Shown: positions 1-12,779 of the stretch, in pieces
How positions within the stretch are numbered: the first letter of the stretch is position 1
Layout: every line of letters starts with the position of its first letter
Source of the DNA: Marchantia polymorpha subsp. ruderalis
Lineage: Eukaryota > Streptophyta > Marchantiopsida > Marchantiales > Marchantiaceae
Reading direction: 5' to 3'
Length of the DNA stretch: 64,000 nt
Assembly (NCBI GenBank): GCA_037833965.1
Contig: AP031358.1
Location: 12,160,001-12,224,000, forward strand
Translations under genes and position numbers: made by a program
The notes under the pieces: model-generated
The model's database searches: none
What the model saw: the letters and a program-made list of their open reading frames with translations, nothing else
What the model was told of the DNA's origin: nothing

Positions 1-3000
1 TTTTGTCATTTCTTTCAGTATTGTAATCAACTTTGATTCTGTGAGTATGAATTGTTGGCCGTAATATTTGGTGCATTACATTAGAATCTTGCGTAGACCC
101 AAGGGCTATACAGCATCATTAAATGATGATTTAGATAAGAACTAAGAGAATTTGTAGTACGAATCTCTATTGCAAAAAAAGCTTGGCATGTATCAGACTT
201 GACTAAGGTTTAGGACTTCCATTCTCTAAACCTGACCACCGATGGATATGGAAGAAATCCACGCAACACTGACCACCTTCCTAAGCTTCACTCGCATGAC
301 TTCCACTTTTTGTTTGGTCGCTTTTTTGGCATGCTTTTTTTTACGGGCAAATTCTCTTAACTCATACAATGCATGCAAAAGTAGACTGGGGCTCATAAGT
401 TACTGCAAGAACAATGACCTACACTCACATGTTATAAGCGCCGAAATCATGTGTAGTGCAGTCTACACATCTATAGATGTAGAATAAAACGTAATAACAC
501 CTTTTGATTTTGCGAGCACCTTCATGGTAAATGTGATGACTTACTACATGATATTCCAATTAATTTTCTGAAACATCCAACCAAGTCAAAAGAAAGATCT
601 TAAAGCTATCACCGACGCTTGGCCATCAGAAGCTTTTTACATTTACTTTTTTTGGTTCAATTGACTAAGCTTTTTGCTCACATTTTCACACTAAGAATCA
701 AGGAAGTCAGAGCATATATGTTTACTTGGTCTGTCACTGGCCACAAATGCTACATATTTAAATCACAATGTTGAAAATGATCAATCTTCATATTTTTGAA
801 TGTTCTGAATAGTGTAAATGATTGCTGTTTACCTTTTGCCTTCAGTATGTTGAATGTCTGAGTCATGAAGAGTAGATCACAACCCTCACAATGACACATA
901 AGAGTGGATCTAACAAACACATTTATGCTTAAACATGCACAAAAACCTTTGCTTCAATAAAAAAACTCGTGAAAGACACCTCAGCACAAAGTATCTCGCT
1001 TACAAAACAATTGTAGTTGGGTCAAAACTTATAATTTGCTATCAGGCACACTTTCGTACTTTCTTTTCGGATGGTTTTTTTAAGGTTTTCTTCATTCTCT
1101 CTCCCTCTCTCTCCCCATCCCTCTGTTTACTTCCTCTCCACTCTATGCTCTGGTACATCCTTATAAATGAATCGATCAACTTTGAGGAATGAACTTTGCT
1201 TGAGGACTTGAAGGTTGGATAAAGTTGAAGCCTTTATCCTAAAGGGTTGTCTCGTTCGTTACTTCTCTCCCACTCTCCCTCCTTCTGTCTTTTGTCTTTC
1301 GTTCTTTGCTTGCTTCCTTTTCCTCTTCCACCGAGGAAATCCAACTTGATTCATCAGCTGTAAGCATTTAATTGAACTCTGCAAGCGAATATGCTTCACA
1401 AGTATCAAAACATGCGAAGGTACGTTTTTTACTACTCCAAGCTGAGTTCAGCACTGGAAATGACTTGGGAATATCAAAAGAGACATAGTATCATTTTCGT
1501 TGAATCTCACACTGTATTAAAGAATAATCTTTTCTGCACCATAAGGGTCCACAAAAAATTTGGCTGAAAATCCGTGTGTAGTATACAATCATAAGCTAAT
1601 AAGCTACTATACAATCATCTTCCATCCATATTCGATAATCACGCAGAAAAATTTGAGTTGTGAAAATACCCAAAGTTGTAAAAGAAAACAAAAGAAATTC
1701 GTTAAAATAAAGTTCTTCGCCATGTGCATCAAAAGCTGCCGTTGAATCAGACACTTTATTAAACTTCTTTTGCACCTCGTAATAGCAATTCTACGAAGTC
1801 TTGTAAGGTAGAGGGTCCAAATTTAAAAAGAAAAGGAAAACTGCAAGCGCCTTGGATTGTCGCATAATGCGTCAGTCAAGTTTACAACACTCAATACAAA
1901 TTAATAATGTTCGGTGACTTTTGTTACAGCTGCTATAGCTATTTATGTATTTCCCCGTTAGTTCCGGGATTTCTTCCTTTTCTTCCTTCTGCTCATTCAG
2001 TGGTTGAAGAATTTCTTTGGCAACAGAGTAAGGATGGGATACGGGTGGAAGCTGTCGAATAAGTAGAAGGACAATGCTGAACACTGAAAAATGAATACCA
2101 TGTGGGTGCACCCGCTTCTGCATCTCAATTTGTACGCGACAAAAATGACGGTGGTGGTCCTTTCTAATGGCAGTGGTTGCTTACGCTTTATGTTAGCGTC
2201 TTGTGATCATCAAACTTTCTACTTTTTTTCCTCATGATCTACTGAAGCACATGGGCATGATATGTATTTCTCTGTTTTTCTGTGGGGAATTTACTCCATG
2301 CAGCATGCGTAACACGGGGAAGGATACCAGTGGTGTCTCCAGTTGGAACCCGTAAGTAGCTGCCAATGGGAAGGGAATAACGTATGGAAAAGGTACTGGA
2401 AAGTCCATCTTCCTGGTTACAAAGCAGAATGGGGATCGGGCCCATCCCATCGTATTCTTTTGGTTTTAAAGATTTATGGCTTGATAGTTTTCTTTAGTTT
2501 TCTTCCTGTATTTCACATAAGCACACACCATGTAAGTTTTTGAGGCTCAGCACCAGGTTCATGCACATAATTTAAGCCTTCAAGTGAACTTAAATCAAGT
2601 ATGCAAGACATTGCTATATGCAATGCCAATGTGAGAATATAAATCTAACATGTAATGTGAAGTAAGGATTCTTTGTACTTGATCAGTGTTAATGAAATAT
2701 CTATAACTGGTATAAGAATAACATAATTTTAATCTAGATGCGGTGATATAGTTTTTTTAGATAATGATTATCTAGCTTCCCAGATATTCAAAAAAAATGG
2801 AGTGGATAAACCCATGAATCTAAGAGAAAAGGTATTGAATGAAATCAACTCATTGTTTCTCTAGATTAAGTGTTGTATGAGTTCAAAGTATACCCATTTC
2901 AACATATTTTCCATAATTTAATAAAAGATAGAGATATTATTTTAGTAAGAAATCTGCTCAGATTATTATAGATTACAAATTTCAAATGCTGTACAGATAA

Positions 3001-3359
3001 CACTTCCTACTGATATATGTAAGAAATGGAAAATATTTTCCCACCAACCCCCTTGATAGAAAGTGAACTGAAATACCTCATACTCCCCGGAACTCCTCCA
3101 TTTGTCAAATTAGAGCTTCCATATAAAAAGTAAGTCGGAGCTAGAGCTCTAGGGTTCTAGACGGGTTACCGATAGTTGCATCGTAGTCAGTTCAAGATGA
3201 CATTCTTGAGGACGCTTATTTTCACACCTAATTATTAGTTTTGGTCATCTTGTTTATGGACTATTTAGCTCACACAGGTGGAATATTTTATAATGATTAG
3301 TACATATTTCTCATTACGATGCCAATGGAGCTAGCCAACAGTTACCCCATTGCTTTCAT
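1..3359. other. Gene-poor spacer
   Basis: No recognisable gene. Two pyrimidine-rich stretches stand out on the plus strand, about 1093-1145 and 1255-1330 (CTCTC/CCTTC runs). Short open stretches on the minus strand between 1872 and 2445 have protein-like composition (for example one containing PELTGKYINSYSS) but match no family I know and are not joined by clear splice sites. The rest is AT-rich. Confidence 0.5.
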
Positions 3360-6215
3360 CTCTTTAGGGCTTGATGGGCGCTCCCGTCCTTTTAGCTATA
3401 CACATGCGTTTCCAGTACAATCGAATAGAAGATGATGGATTCGGAATCCGTGACTTCTCTGACTTCTTTAACTGTGTTGGATTCGACCGCGAACCGAAAG
3501 TGGACATGAAAGTACGTCGTAGTGAAAAAGCAACCTCGTAGCTTGGCATACGAAGAGACGAATGTGATGCGGACCATTCGGCCTGCGTATCTCCAAGATG
3601 CTGAACTCTTGTGTATCGAACTGTGTGGGAGAGAGAAAGGTTGCACGAGGATCACATCTCAATGGAAAAGTTTCTGTGACTGCGACACTGCTCACCGTGC
3701 TGAAGAAGGAAGGGAAATGCTGAAACAAGCACGTAGCTGCACCTGGTGAAATCTTTCGTCCGACTTGATGAGCAAGGCCATACCGGAATCTATCGGGTTG
3801 AAAAGAATCTATCGCAGCTCTGCAACAGTATTGACGCGCTCGTGGGTTTAGAAAACAGTCGTAAAATACTGCTCGTCATGCTCGGGTGTTGTTAGTACTG
3901 GATGGTAATTTTCTAATTTGCTTCATCATTTTTCTCTGTCTCGACAGAATATGGACCCGAGTCGACCTCGATTTGATGGATGCAGAGCTCAAGTCGCTTC
4001 TGCCCGTACTTGACCCATTTACATTTCGTGTCTTGCCAACTTATAACTGACATGTGATTGTTCCAATACGAAGTTTCTTTCGTTGTGATACGCAGCGTGT
4101 GGAAATTCATACATGCTAGTAGGCGGGAGTGAGGAGACCGATGCGGAAGCATAGCCGGTCTTTGGAAACTCGTCAAGAAGGCTGTTGGAAGCGTATTGAG
4201 CCTAGCTCCGGGTGACTGTGAGAGGGATGTTGAAGAGATGGAGGATATAATCCAGAACATACCTCGAGGTTAGTGAAATATCTGCTCGATTGCTTACACA
4301 GTGTTGCTCAAATGCGTGGGGCACTTTGACGTCTAGAAGAACACAATATCTCGAGCCTCCAGACGATCCGTCAAATGAGCCCGACATTTTCCACATCTTG
4401 TTCAGTCCAGCTGCAGAGGCTTCATCCGGAGGTCAATACGGCTCTCAAGACCAGTTATCATCTAAGGCCAGTTAAGAGTTGTGCAGATGTTTGGAGATTG
4501 AGAAGCGAACCAGAACTGGAGAAAACATGCAGCGAATTTTGAATTTGTTGGATACGATTAGAGCCTCTATAAGAAGGTCCGTCATAGCTCGACTGGATTC
4601 TTGATCCTTGAATGGCACTGCAGCGCCTAAATCCGAAGTCCTCGTTCAGCGTTGCACCTCAGCTCCCTCCTTCCACTGCAGCCCATACCGCTTCCATCAT
4701 TGTACAGACAGCTGAATACAGAGTTCGAGCAAATCCTCCGCTTACAGGAGAAGGAGGTCTTATCCTGAAATCTGAAACTGCACATTACAATCTATTTCCA
4801 GCTTCAGTGTCAATTGATGGGCCAGCCTTAACACATGAAGAGACATTTCTAGCGATGCCTCTGAAAGTGCACGCCAACATTCCTCTGCTCTTGTCCCAGC
4901 TTTAGTGTCTGATGAAGAGCATTCCTTTCCTGATGGAGGCACGTACACCGAACCTTTAGGTGCTCAAGCAGAGATGGGCCCAACGAATCCAAGCCTTGAA
5001 GTAGTGAGTGACGAAGATAACCATCCACCGGCCCTTGAAATAGAACTTGCCATATCAGAAGGTACGCCAGCATCTCAAGTGGGCGGCGTCAGTCAAGAGC
5101 ATGATAGACGTGTGTCCTAATGTTTGGGACGCCAGATGTAAGTGAAGAGCTACCCGCGGTCGAAGGTGAATGTTCTCCACAGGATCGGACACTGTCATGC
5201 CAGACCATTATTCTTTTAAACCCAACGCAGATGTCTTTGAACAATTCTCCGTAATTATGCAGAGCCAATTCCGGAGGAACCTTTTCGGTGGTTTAAGGCG
5301 CGGCTACAATTTCGCATACGATCCTAAGGCCGTTCCTCATCTTGGTGATGATAAATCACACGATGACTACGACTTTGGAGTTGATTGTGTAGGGGTTCAC
5401 TTTGTTGAACTATACGTCTCTGACCAGTCTCATCTGTGGATAGAGTATTATCACCCTAACGAGATGTTCCATATGAAGCTGTAGATACGGTCATAAATCC
5501 ACCACCATCAGCTGAAGATAAATTCGTTGGTTTAGATAGGCACCACTTGTGAACACTTCAACGAGCGGTCTTCAGGCGCTGCTTACATCGGACAACTGAA
5601 ACTGAACTTCAAACAGCGTCAGAACTCAGAAAGGCAGGATCTATTAGTCTGGAGGTAGATTCAAAGCCAGGCTGCAGAATGGGATGCTCATAAGCATTAC
5701 GCAAGCCAGTCCTTGTCCTTTGACATTTGATGATCGATCAAAACATAGAGAGGTTGTCATAAAACCTCGTGGCACTTGACGTGCAGTTCATGACTTACTT
5801 GGCAACCTTGATCGAATTGGTCAACTCGAACGAAAATGTACGCTGCCTAAGATCAGGAAACAAATCTGTCATTTGTGGCCCCTTCCAGACCGACGGGCCG
5901 GTGGCTGACAGGATCAATCGAATGAATGACCACGAGCAAAGAGATCTTCGTGAAAGAATGAAAGCTTGCTCACGATCCATATTCGGATCGGATGTACAGA
6001 GTTCCTTGACACTCACTTTGACTGTCTTAAACCTTGGATTTTCAGGTCTTTACTGGCCGTTGCCATCATTCTCCTGCTATTTCTACACAAACCACTCTTA
6101 CGGTACTGGATTACATCTAACTGCCTCAAGAATCACGGTCTACAGCGTCAGTTTTATGGTCCAGCTGTATGAAGAAGCACAGAGATATCAGATCTCTCTA
6201 GACTCTAGAAGGTGA
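3360..6215 (+). pseudogene. Decayed multi-block protein-coding locus, ending in a hydrophobic segment; family unknown
   Basis: A series of plus-strand blocks has clear protein-like composition but lies in different frames or is broken by stops. A block at about 3371-3538 contains RFQYNRIEDDGFGIRDFSDF. One at about 3750-3897 contains DEQGHTGIYRVEKNLSQL. One at about 4155-4268 contains GDCERDVEEMEDIIQNIP. One at 4290-4602 is split by TAA at 4474 and ends RILNLLDTIRASIRRSVIA. Further blocks lie at 4612-4905, 4905-5120, 5170-5484 and 5769-5990. The last block is followed in another frame by about 20 hydrophobic residues (SLLAVAIILLLFLHKPLL), as in a tail-anchored protein. Some breaks could be introns, for instance a TCGACAG acceptor near 3947, but others have no splice signals. 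I do not recognise the family. The stretch is less AT-rich than its flanks. It could also be several neighbouring relics. Confidence 0.4.
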
Positions 6216-6257
6216 ACTACATATCTCAGATATGTAGTTCACCATCTAGAGTCTAGA
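6197..6257. repeat. Near-perfect inverted repeat with 30-bp arms and 1-bp loop
   Basis: The left arm 6197-6226 (starts TCTAGACTCTAGAAGGTG) and right arm 6228-6257 are reverse complements except for one position, separated by a single C at 6227. It lies immediately after the hydrophobic tail of the decayed locus upstream. No terminator function is expected in a plant; the likely origin is an inverted duplication or a small foldback element. Confidence 0.9.
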
Positions 6258-7220
6258 AAACCTGTAGACTTCGTATGTTCGACAGGTAAGTTTGCTTGGA
6301 ACTGTTACGTTGACTCATTGCACGTGGATGATTATGTAAAAGTGACTCGTTTTTTGCTTTGGAATCTCGCAAGCTATCGCACATACGCCTTTAACAAACA
6401 TTCTTGACCGGTTTTTCGTGACTTGACGAATACGGAACAGTTGTGAATTTCGAGGAATCCACTCAAAGTGGTGTCTGGCGTTGTAAATTGACCTGCATGC
6501 ACGACTTTCATCGTTGGATTTGATGGAAATTACGTAGTTGTCAGGTATATACTTCTTCGTGCTGTACCACGACGACACGTGAATGACTCCTCGTCGTTTG
6601 ATTCTTCAGGTCCTCCTCAGCTTGATTCTTCGTTCACCCAGGTCTATGTCACTAATTCTCCAATACGGCTGACAACATGAATTTTGGAATAAGTATCGGA
6701 ATTCAAGTGCTTATTGTGCCGATAAAGACCTTCAAGTACATTTAAGTGATAATACAGTACAAAATGTGCACCAGTGAGTATATTATTATAAAGCCAATGA
6801 CATTCTACCTGTAAACTATTCATATCTTCCCAGTCATAGATAAGTTCTCATTCCGTAATTCTAAACCAAAACAGATAGACACATCATTTCACATGTGGAA
6901 CGCTATTCATCTAATAACAATGCACATCTTATATAAATTTCTATCTAAAGGAGAACGTCCAGATGAAGATATATCATATGCATGCATATGATATACAATA
7001 CATATAAATATTAACATATACAGTATATGTTGATTTTTAAAATATTTGAATAAATAACTTTCATTGAAATCATTCAAAACGAACAAAATAATAGTAACAC
7101 TGATATCTTTGTACGATTTTACAGAAATTTTCAGTATAGATATCAATTTAACCTCGAATAAAACATTTTCATTACCTCTTCTTAATTTTCAAAACATAGC
7201 CATACATAACTATTCCTGTT
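6258..7220. other. AT-rich spacer with a 26-bp palindrome
   Basis: No gene seen. Positions 6970-6995 are a perfect 26-bp palindrome centred on CATATGCATGCATATG. The surrounding 6940-7040 is a run of ATAT/CATA words. Confidence 0.6.
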
Positions 7221-7250
7221 CCCGTATGCGCACCGAATCAAGTTCAAGCC

Positions 7251-7493
7251 TTGGTTCGCAGCGAAGCTCTGGATCCAAGACAGAGCATTTATTATGGCTG
7301 CAATACTACCTCTTGCGGAGCAAGCGCTGTCGAAGGGACAGTCTTTTTGGAGCTTCACTCGGGAACAACTGTTGTGATATCGGTCCCCACTTCTGTGGCT
7401 CCTGAGGAGCTAGCGCCATCAGCACCTCCACCACCGACTGAAGAGATATCTGGCAGCCAATCGCAGGCATGTGGAGGTAGAATGACAGTCTAA
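7251..7493 (+). other. Coding-like island, unrecognised
   Basis: An 80-codon open stretch is richer in G+C than both flanks, with protein-like composition: SIYYGCNTTSCGASAVEGT, then a proline-rich segment (APSAPPPPTEE). It may be an exon or a relic. No start context, splice pair or family is recognised, so function is unknown. Confidence 0.2.
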
Positions 7494-7499
7494 GTGACG

Positions 7500-10440
7500 A
7501 TCACAGAGGGCTGCAGGCCGTATTCCTATTTGACACCTGAATTCAATTATACGCTTATGTTGCAGACCATGTAGTGAGTGACCGATACTGAGAATTCACG
7601 TCCTACAACAGGTCACCAACTTAAAAGTAACTGGAATACACTCTTGAACTGAACCATCTCCTGTATACTTTTACTTAACCAGCCAATGTTCTAAAACATT
7701 ATGTGGCCGATCCCAGATTACTGAGCTACCAAAACAGTGTAAGTTGCTTGGCATGCTTACTTTGAAGTTGAGGTATAGTTCTCATAACAGGAAAGTCCAA
7801 GGCACAAATTACATGGTCTCTGGTTCATCGCCTATTTCGCAATGTAACCTGATGCAAAGCATGCATTTTTAACAAAACGCTGATCTTCTGAATTTGACAT
7901 GTGACTCTTGTCTACTATTCTTTCTCAGACATTTCTAAACATGTACTTTTCCTGAAAGTCAGAAAATTTTAGGTTTTTAGAATTTATTTCCAAATAAAAT
8001 ATTCTACATTATTTTTTGAAAATTTTATATTTTTTACTCCAAGTTTTTCCATATTAATCTTTTTCAATGTACTGAAAATTACTTATAAAATTTTATAAAT
8101 GCAAAACACGCAATTGAAAATATACACTCAATACAAAATGTAACTTGATTCATCACTCGAATAGACTACATCCACATAGAACACTCCGATACTTTTATTC
8201 CAAGAATTTTCATAAAGATTTAATGTACAGTGCAAAAGCCAACTATTTAACCCCAATCCAGGTGGGCTTCCTAGCTATAAATAGCTAGGACGATCCGAGG
8301 TTACTCCTTAACTGAAACTTCAACAATTTTTCCAAAAAAAAATTTCATCTGAGAAAAGTGTACGTTTCACGTCATCATTGAAAATACTCGTGAGTGGAGT
8401 TGAAACATTCACAACCGAATCTCATCAAAAAAATGATAAAATCGCGACACAATAAGATTGGATAATTGAACATTTCACATATATAGATTTAAATGATGTG
8501 GAAATTTTATATTTTAATTTAATCTGAATATTTATTTTCATGTATTTTAATATCTAGTTTAAAGTGGAAATATATTTTAATATATATACTTAGTTTTGAT
8601 ATGAATTTTTATTCCAATTTATTTTAAAATTCAGATCATTTTGAAGATTAAGATTTTATCAAGATAAGAAATCATAATTGATTAAAATGTAAACGTTTTC
8701 AGCACATATGTTTTATTTGATTTTATTTAGATTTAAATTTTTTATTAGATTTTTAAAATTTTTTATTTACTAAAATTTTTTTATTGGTATTCAATTGTCA
8801 ATAAAATTTTTTTAAAAATTCAATGCATTGAGATCAAAATACTATAAAATATTTAAAATCTATGTACTTAATCAGATTTTTTTACAAACGCAACCGTTGC
8901 TAATACTTATACAGTAGTTATTACTTACCAAAAATTTAAGCTATTGCATTTGCACACATGTTATTATGGTGTCTGAAAACCTAATAGCATGAAAAGAAGT
9001 TAGCATAATATAAACTGAATGAATGAATTTATTTATTTATATATATATTTGCAATTCATATTTCAATAAAAAAAATTTAAAAATCAATCAGATTCATCTG
9101 AATATTCAACTCGATTATTTCTAGCACATACAAATACTAAGAGTAAATGAAACTTAACATTAACATCAATAAATGTGCTGCACAAATATAGAGCCAAAAT
9201 GAATACACATTACTAATGAATTTCAAATCATATTTTAAAAATTAAAAACATACATCATAAATATTATGTAAACTGAAATGTTTGTTTACATCTTATTTGA
9301 AGTCTAGTTTTTAACAATAAAATCATGATTTAAGGGGTTTTTTAACATGTGAATAATTTAAAATTGATATTTATAAATTTTAAGTATCAATTTCATACAA
9401 ATTTTGAGCTTTGATTCTTTTTTATTTTCAAATATTTATTTTATTTAAGTAGAATTATATTATTTTTAAAAAATCGCTTTTGATATATTAAATATGTGAT
9501 AATATTAACTATTTTTCTGATTTATCTAAGTTCATATCTTTCAGAAGTTTTCTAAATTATAAATAAAATACTATATGATAGCAATGTTACTATTTTTTAG
9601 TTTCAATATAAATTAATTGTTATAAAAACTTGAATTTAATTTTCAATACCAGCAAGAAGATTAATATATTTGATAAATTTTGTTAATGATCCTTTAAAAT
9701 ATTTATGCAAATTTCATATCACAAATTAAGCATTCAATTTGAAAAAATAAAACTCAAAATTCAAAAGTGAAATTTTGAAACAAGTGTTTTATGCATTTTC
9801 ATCATGATATATTTTTATATCATGATATCATTTTCATCATATCAATCAAATTTTTTAAAAAACTAGTCAAAATATCTTCACATTCAGTAAATCAGAGTTA
9901 TTAAAACTACAACATTTGATTGGATTTCGATTGATGTTTTTTATTTTCATATACACGAACAAATTTAGTCAAAGAAGTAGAGCATGAAAGAGATGATAGT
10001 GGAGAAAAGTCAAGTTTTATCAAAACAGCTCAAAGTGTATACTCATATTCACCATAATCACATTCTCAAAGTCTAGAATTAAAAACTTGCAACTAAATAT
10101 CTTTATTCAAACTCCTTCAATTGAAAGCTTGATCTTCTAACTTCACTTCGTCCACGAAAAATCAGCTCTATTGCAATTAACAATAGAGTGGAGTTGGTAG
10201 TGAACTGATAACACTACCCATCCACTTAGGATCATGTTAATGTTAATACATCAATAGTGATGATCCAGTGATGGTGGAGAGATTGAGATCGAGTTATCTC
10301 ACTTTGAACTTCAAAAATTCAGATTCTTGCATCAATAAATGCTGCATCATTCAAGATCTCTTTCAATATCAAAACTGCAATCGAACTTATCGTAACTTCA
10401 AGTTGAAGTACAACCCTGAACCTTGAAGTTGTAGCCTATT
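7500..10440. other. Very AT-rich gene-free region
   Basis: Dominated by A/T homopolymer runs and ATTTA/TAAAT words, with no long open frame on either strand. Short perfect inverted repeats occur, including CCTAGCTAT-AA-ATAGCTAGG around 8270 and ATCATGATATA-TTTT-TATATCATGAT around 9803-9828. Nothing else is supportable. Confidence 0.6.
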
Positions 10441-12779
10441 ATGCGAACAGCGTCCTGGCATGAAACAAGTGAGAATGGCGCAAACCGCTCTTTTGGTTCA
10501 TGCCTGAGCACAAATATATCAAATTATCCTCCATATTATATATATATGGAAGATTGCGGCTTCATAAATAGTGACATTGTACGACGAAAGCAGGTATTCT
10601 GCATAGAACGGCCTCCAATCCTTTAATGATGGATGTGTTGTTAATCATTCAAGATGTGTGGTTTTGAAGAGGAGACTCGTGTTCACATTCCGGGCCATTG
10701 TTCCGGAACTTGCAGAACATTGATGCACAATCGATTGACATTTGTGAGACTGGAACGTTTCGGAAGCAATGAACGGCACCGGGCCTTCCCAAACCACGTT
10801 CTCAAAAGAGGCTGCCAATTCATGTCTTCCGACACATTCCGGCTCTACGTCTCAAATACATGGACGTGAACGCAAAAGGTTCAACTGTCAATCGAAAGTG
10901 AGAACCGTGGTGTGAATTCCAGGGCATGTGACTTGAATCCACTGCAGGGAGCCTGTCCGTTCATGATGGGTATGATGTTTTGCCTATGCGCAAATTACAG
11001 TCTGGAGAACTTCAGATACTGGCAACTAACTTTATCGTACTGTCAGACTGTCGAGACCGTATGAGAGCTGCGTTATGATCAGGAAGGTTCCAACATGTTG
11101 ATCGGACCAGCTTCACACACGATTCGTGTCGTTTCGTTGGCAGAACGTTCGTTGAACCTAAGCGGCTAATTACAGAAGTGGCATTCATTGCTTGCCTCGC
11201 AACTGTCGTTTGATCTCTGGCTGGAGTCAACGTCACACAGATGACCAAGGGCCATTCTTCTTCCGATCCACAAATTCCGATCCACAAATTCATCCCAGAC
11301 GGGCAATTTTTACTGACTTTTGTCAGCTCACATAATTTCTCGTTTGCTTTTTCATGTACAACACTTGACGCCCTAATTTTGCTCACATGTTTTTCCGAAA
11401 GTCAACTTGGGAGTAGGTGCTCCCGATAAGTTTCATCTTCTGGCCAAGAAAATTTGTCCAAATATCATCCTCTCTACTTCCGTGAGAGCTTGTCACATAT
11501 GTTTTTTCGTCTTCCAAATAAAGTTCTCCATCGAAGTATACGCAATCACCATCACATTCAGTCAACACCAAAGAAAGAAGTCCGCATACTTGTTTACGGG
11601 CCAGTCCACTTACACGACAGGATCCGAATTTTAAGACCAGACTTCTGTTAGAAATTAGGAGAGCGCCACTAGTCCGAGTGAAAAGCGGACCGAAGTATGA
11701 AGAGAAAGAATGAAGACTAATCTCGTGCATCAACAGTTGATCACGTGAGTTTTTAGTATCCAATTTAATGAGCTTGGACTGCAAAAGTCAGTCCACTTTT
11801 CAGGTATAAACTTGAAAGACTAGTCTGGTGAAACTTGTACATAGAAGAAAGTAGTCAAAATAAATACGTCCATAGAGTACACTTTTTACACTATTCAAGC
11901 TACTCTCTGTTTGAAGAAACTGACAAAGTGCACTTTTTCTTTCTCCGACGATGAACAGCAACCTGAGGAATCATCATTTCTAGTAGCAATTGATTATTGG
12001 CCATTCATCGTCGCTGTCTTGACTTCGACAGTATTGGTCAGCTATCGATCGAGAATGAGCTTTTCTTGTAGAATTCATGTCAAAACCGACTACGCATAGT
12101 TCGTGCCCCAATGTTCATACTCAGCTTGTATGCACACAACGAGCTTCGCACCAGGTAGATTGACTGCTTGAGAAAAGAGGAAGAATTTAGATGTATGCGT
12201 TCCATTCCAAATGCAGAAGAGTACCAAAAAGAATATAATTCGAACGATATAACTTTAATCGAATATAAGAAGTGAAGGGCATAGTTCACTTCATCAACCC
12301 ATCAGTCATGGTTGATGCGAGGATCTATGATGTACATGGACCAGTGTGTTTGGCGCAAAACAACCGTAATCGACAATTCCGGCACTTCGAGGTCTTTCGA
12401 CATTGCAGATATCCCTAGCGCTGATTGAGGTGCCGAAAGAAAGTGCACGGGCTGAGCTATATACTGATGGGTGAATAATGCGAAATTTGGGTTTCAAAAA
12501 TGTGGGAGTGGCCAAGGCCCAACTAGTAGTAGATCACTATTGTAAACTAGTCACACGAATCTCAACCCCCTCGATTTCGATTGCTAGATCGAGTGGCAGA
12601 AACTGATCAAAGGGGTTGGACTCCAGATAGAGATATACAAATGAGGCGCGGGGGCAGAGGATCCAGTCCCATATGCGGGTCTTCGAGGAATTCCTCACCC
12701 GCACGAAGTAAATTGATGATTTACAATCCATCGACCTTCGCAAAGAATTTTTCTATACCTGCATCCTACATCTTTTCAT
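10441..12779. other. Mixed-composition region with weak open frames
   Basis: The composition is less AT-rich than upstream. The longest frames are on the minus strand at 11383-11784 (133 codons; contains ECDGDCVYFDGELYLEDE) and 11012-11386 (124 codons). They are in different frames, have no recognised domain and no convincing splice signals. A decayed gene is possible but not demonstrated. Confidence 0.25.
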
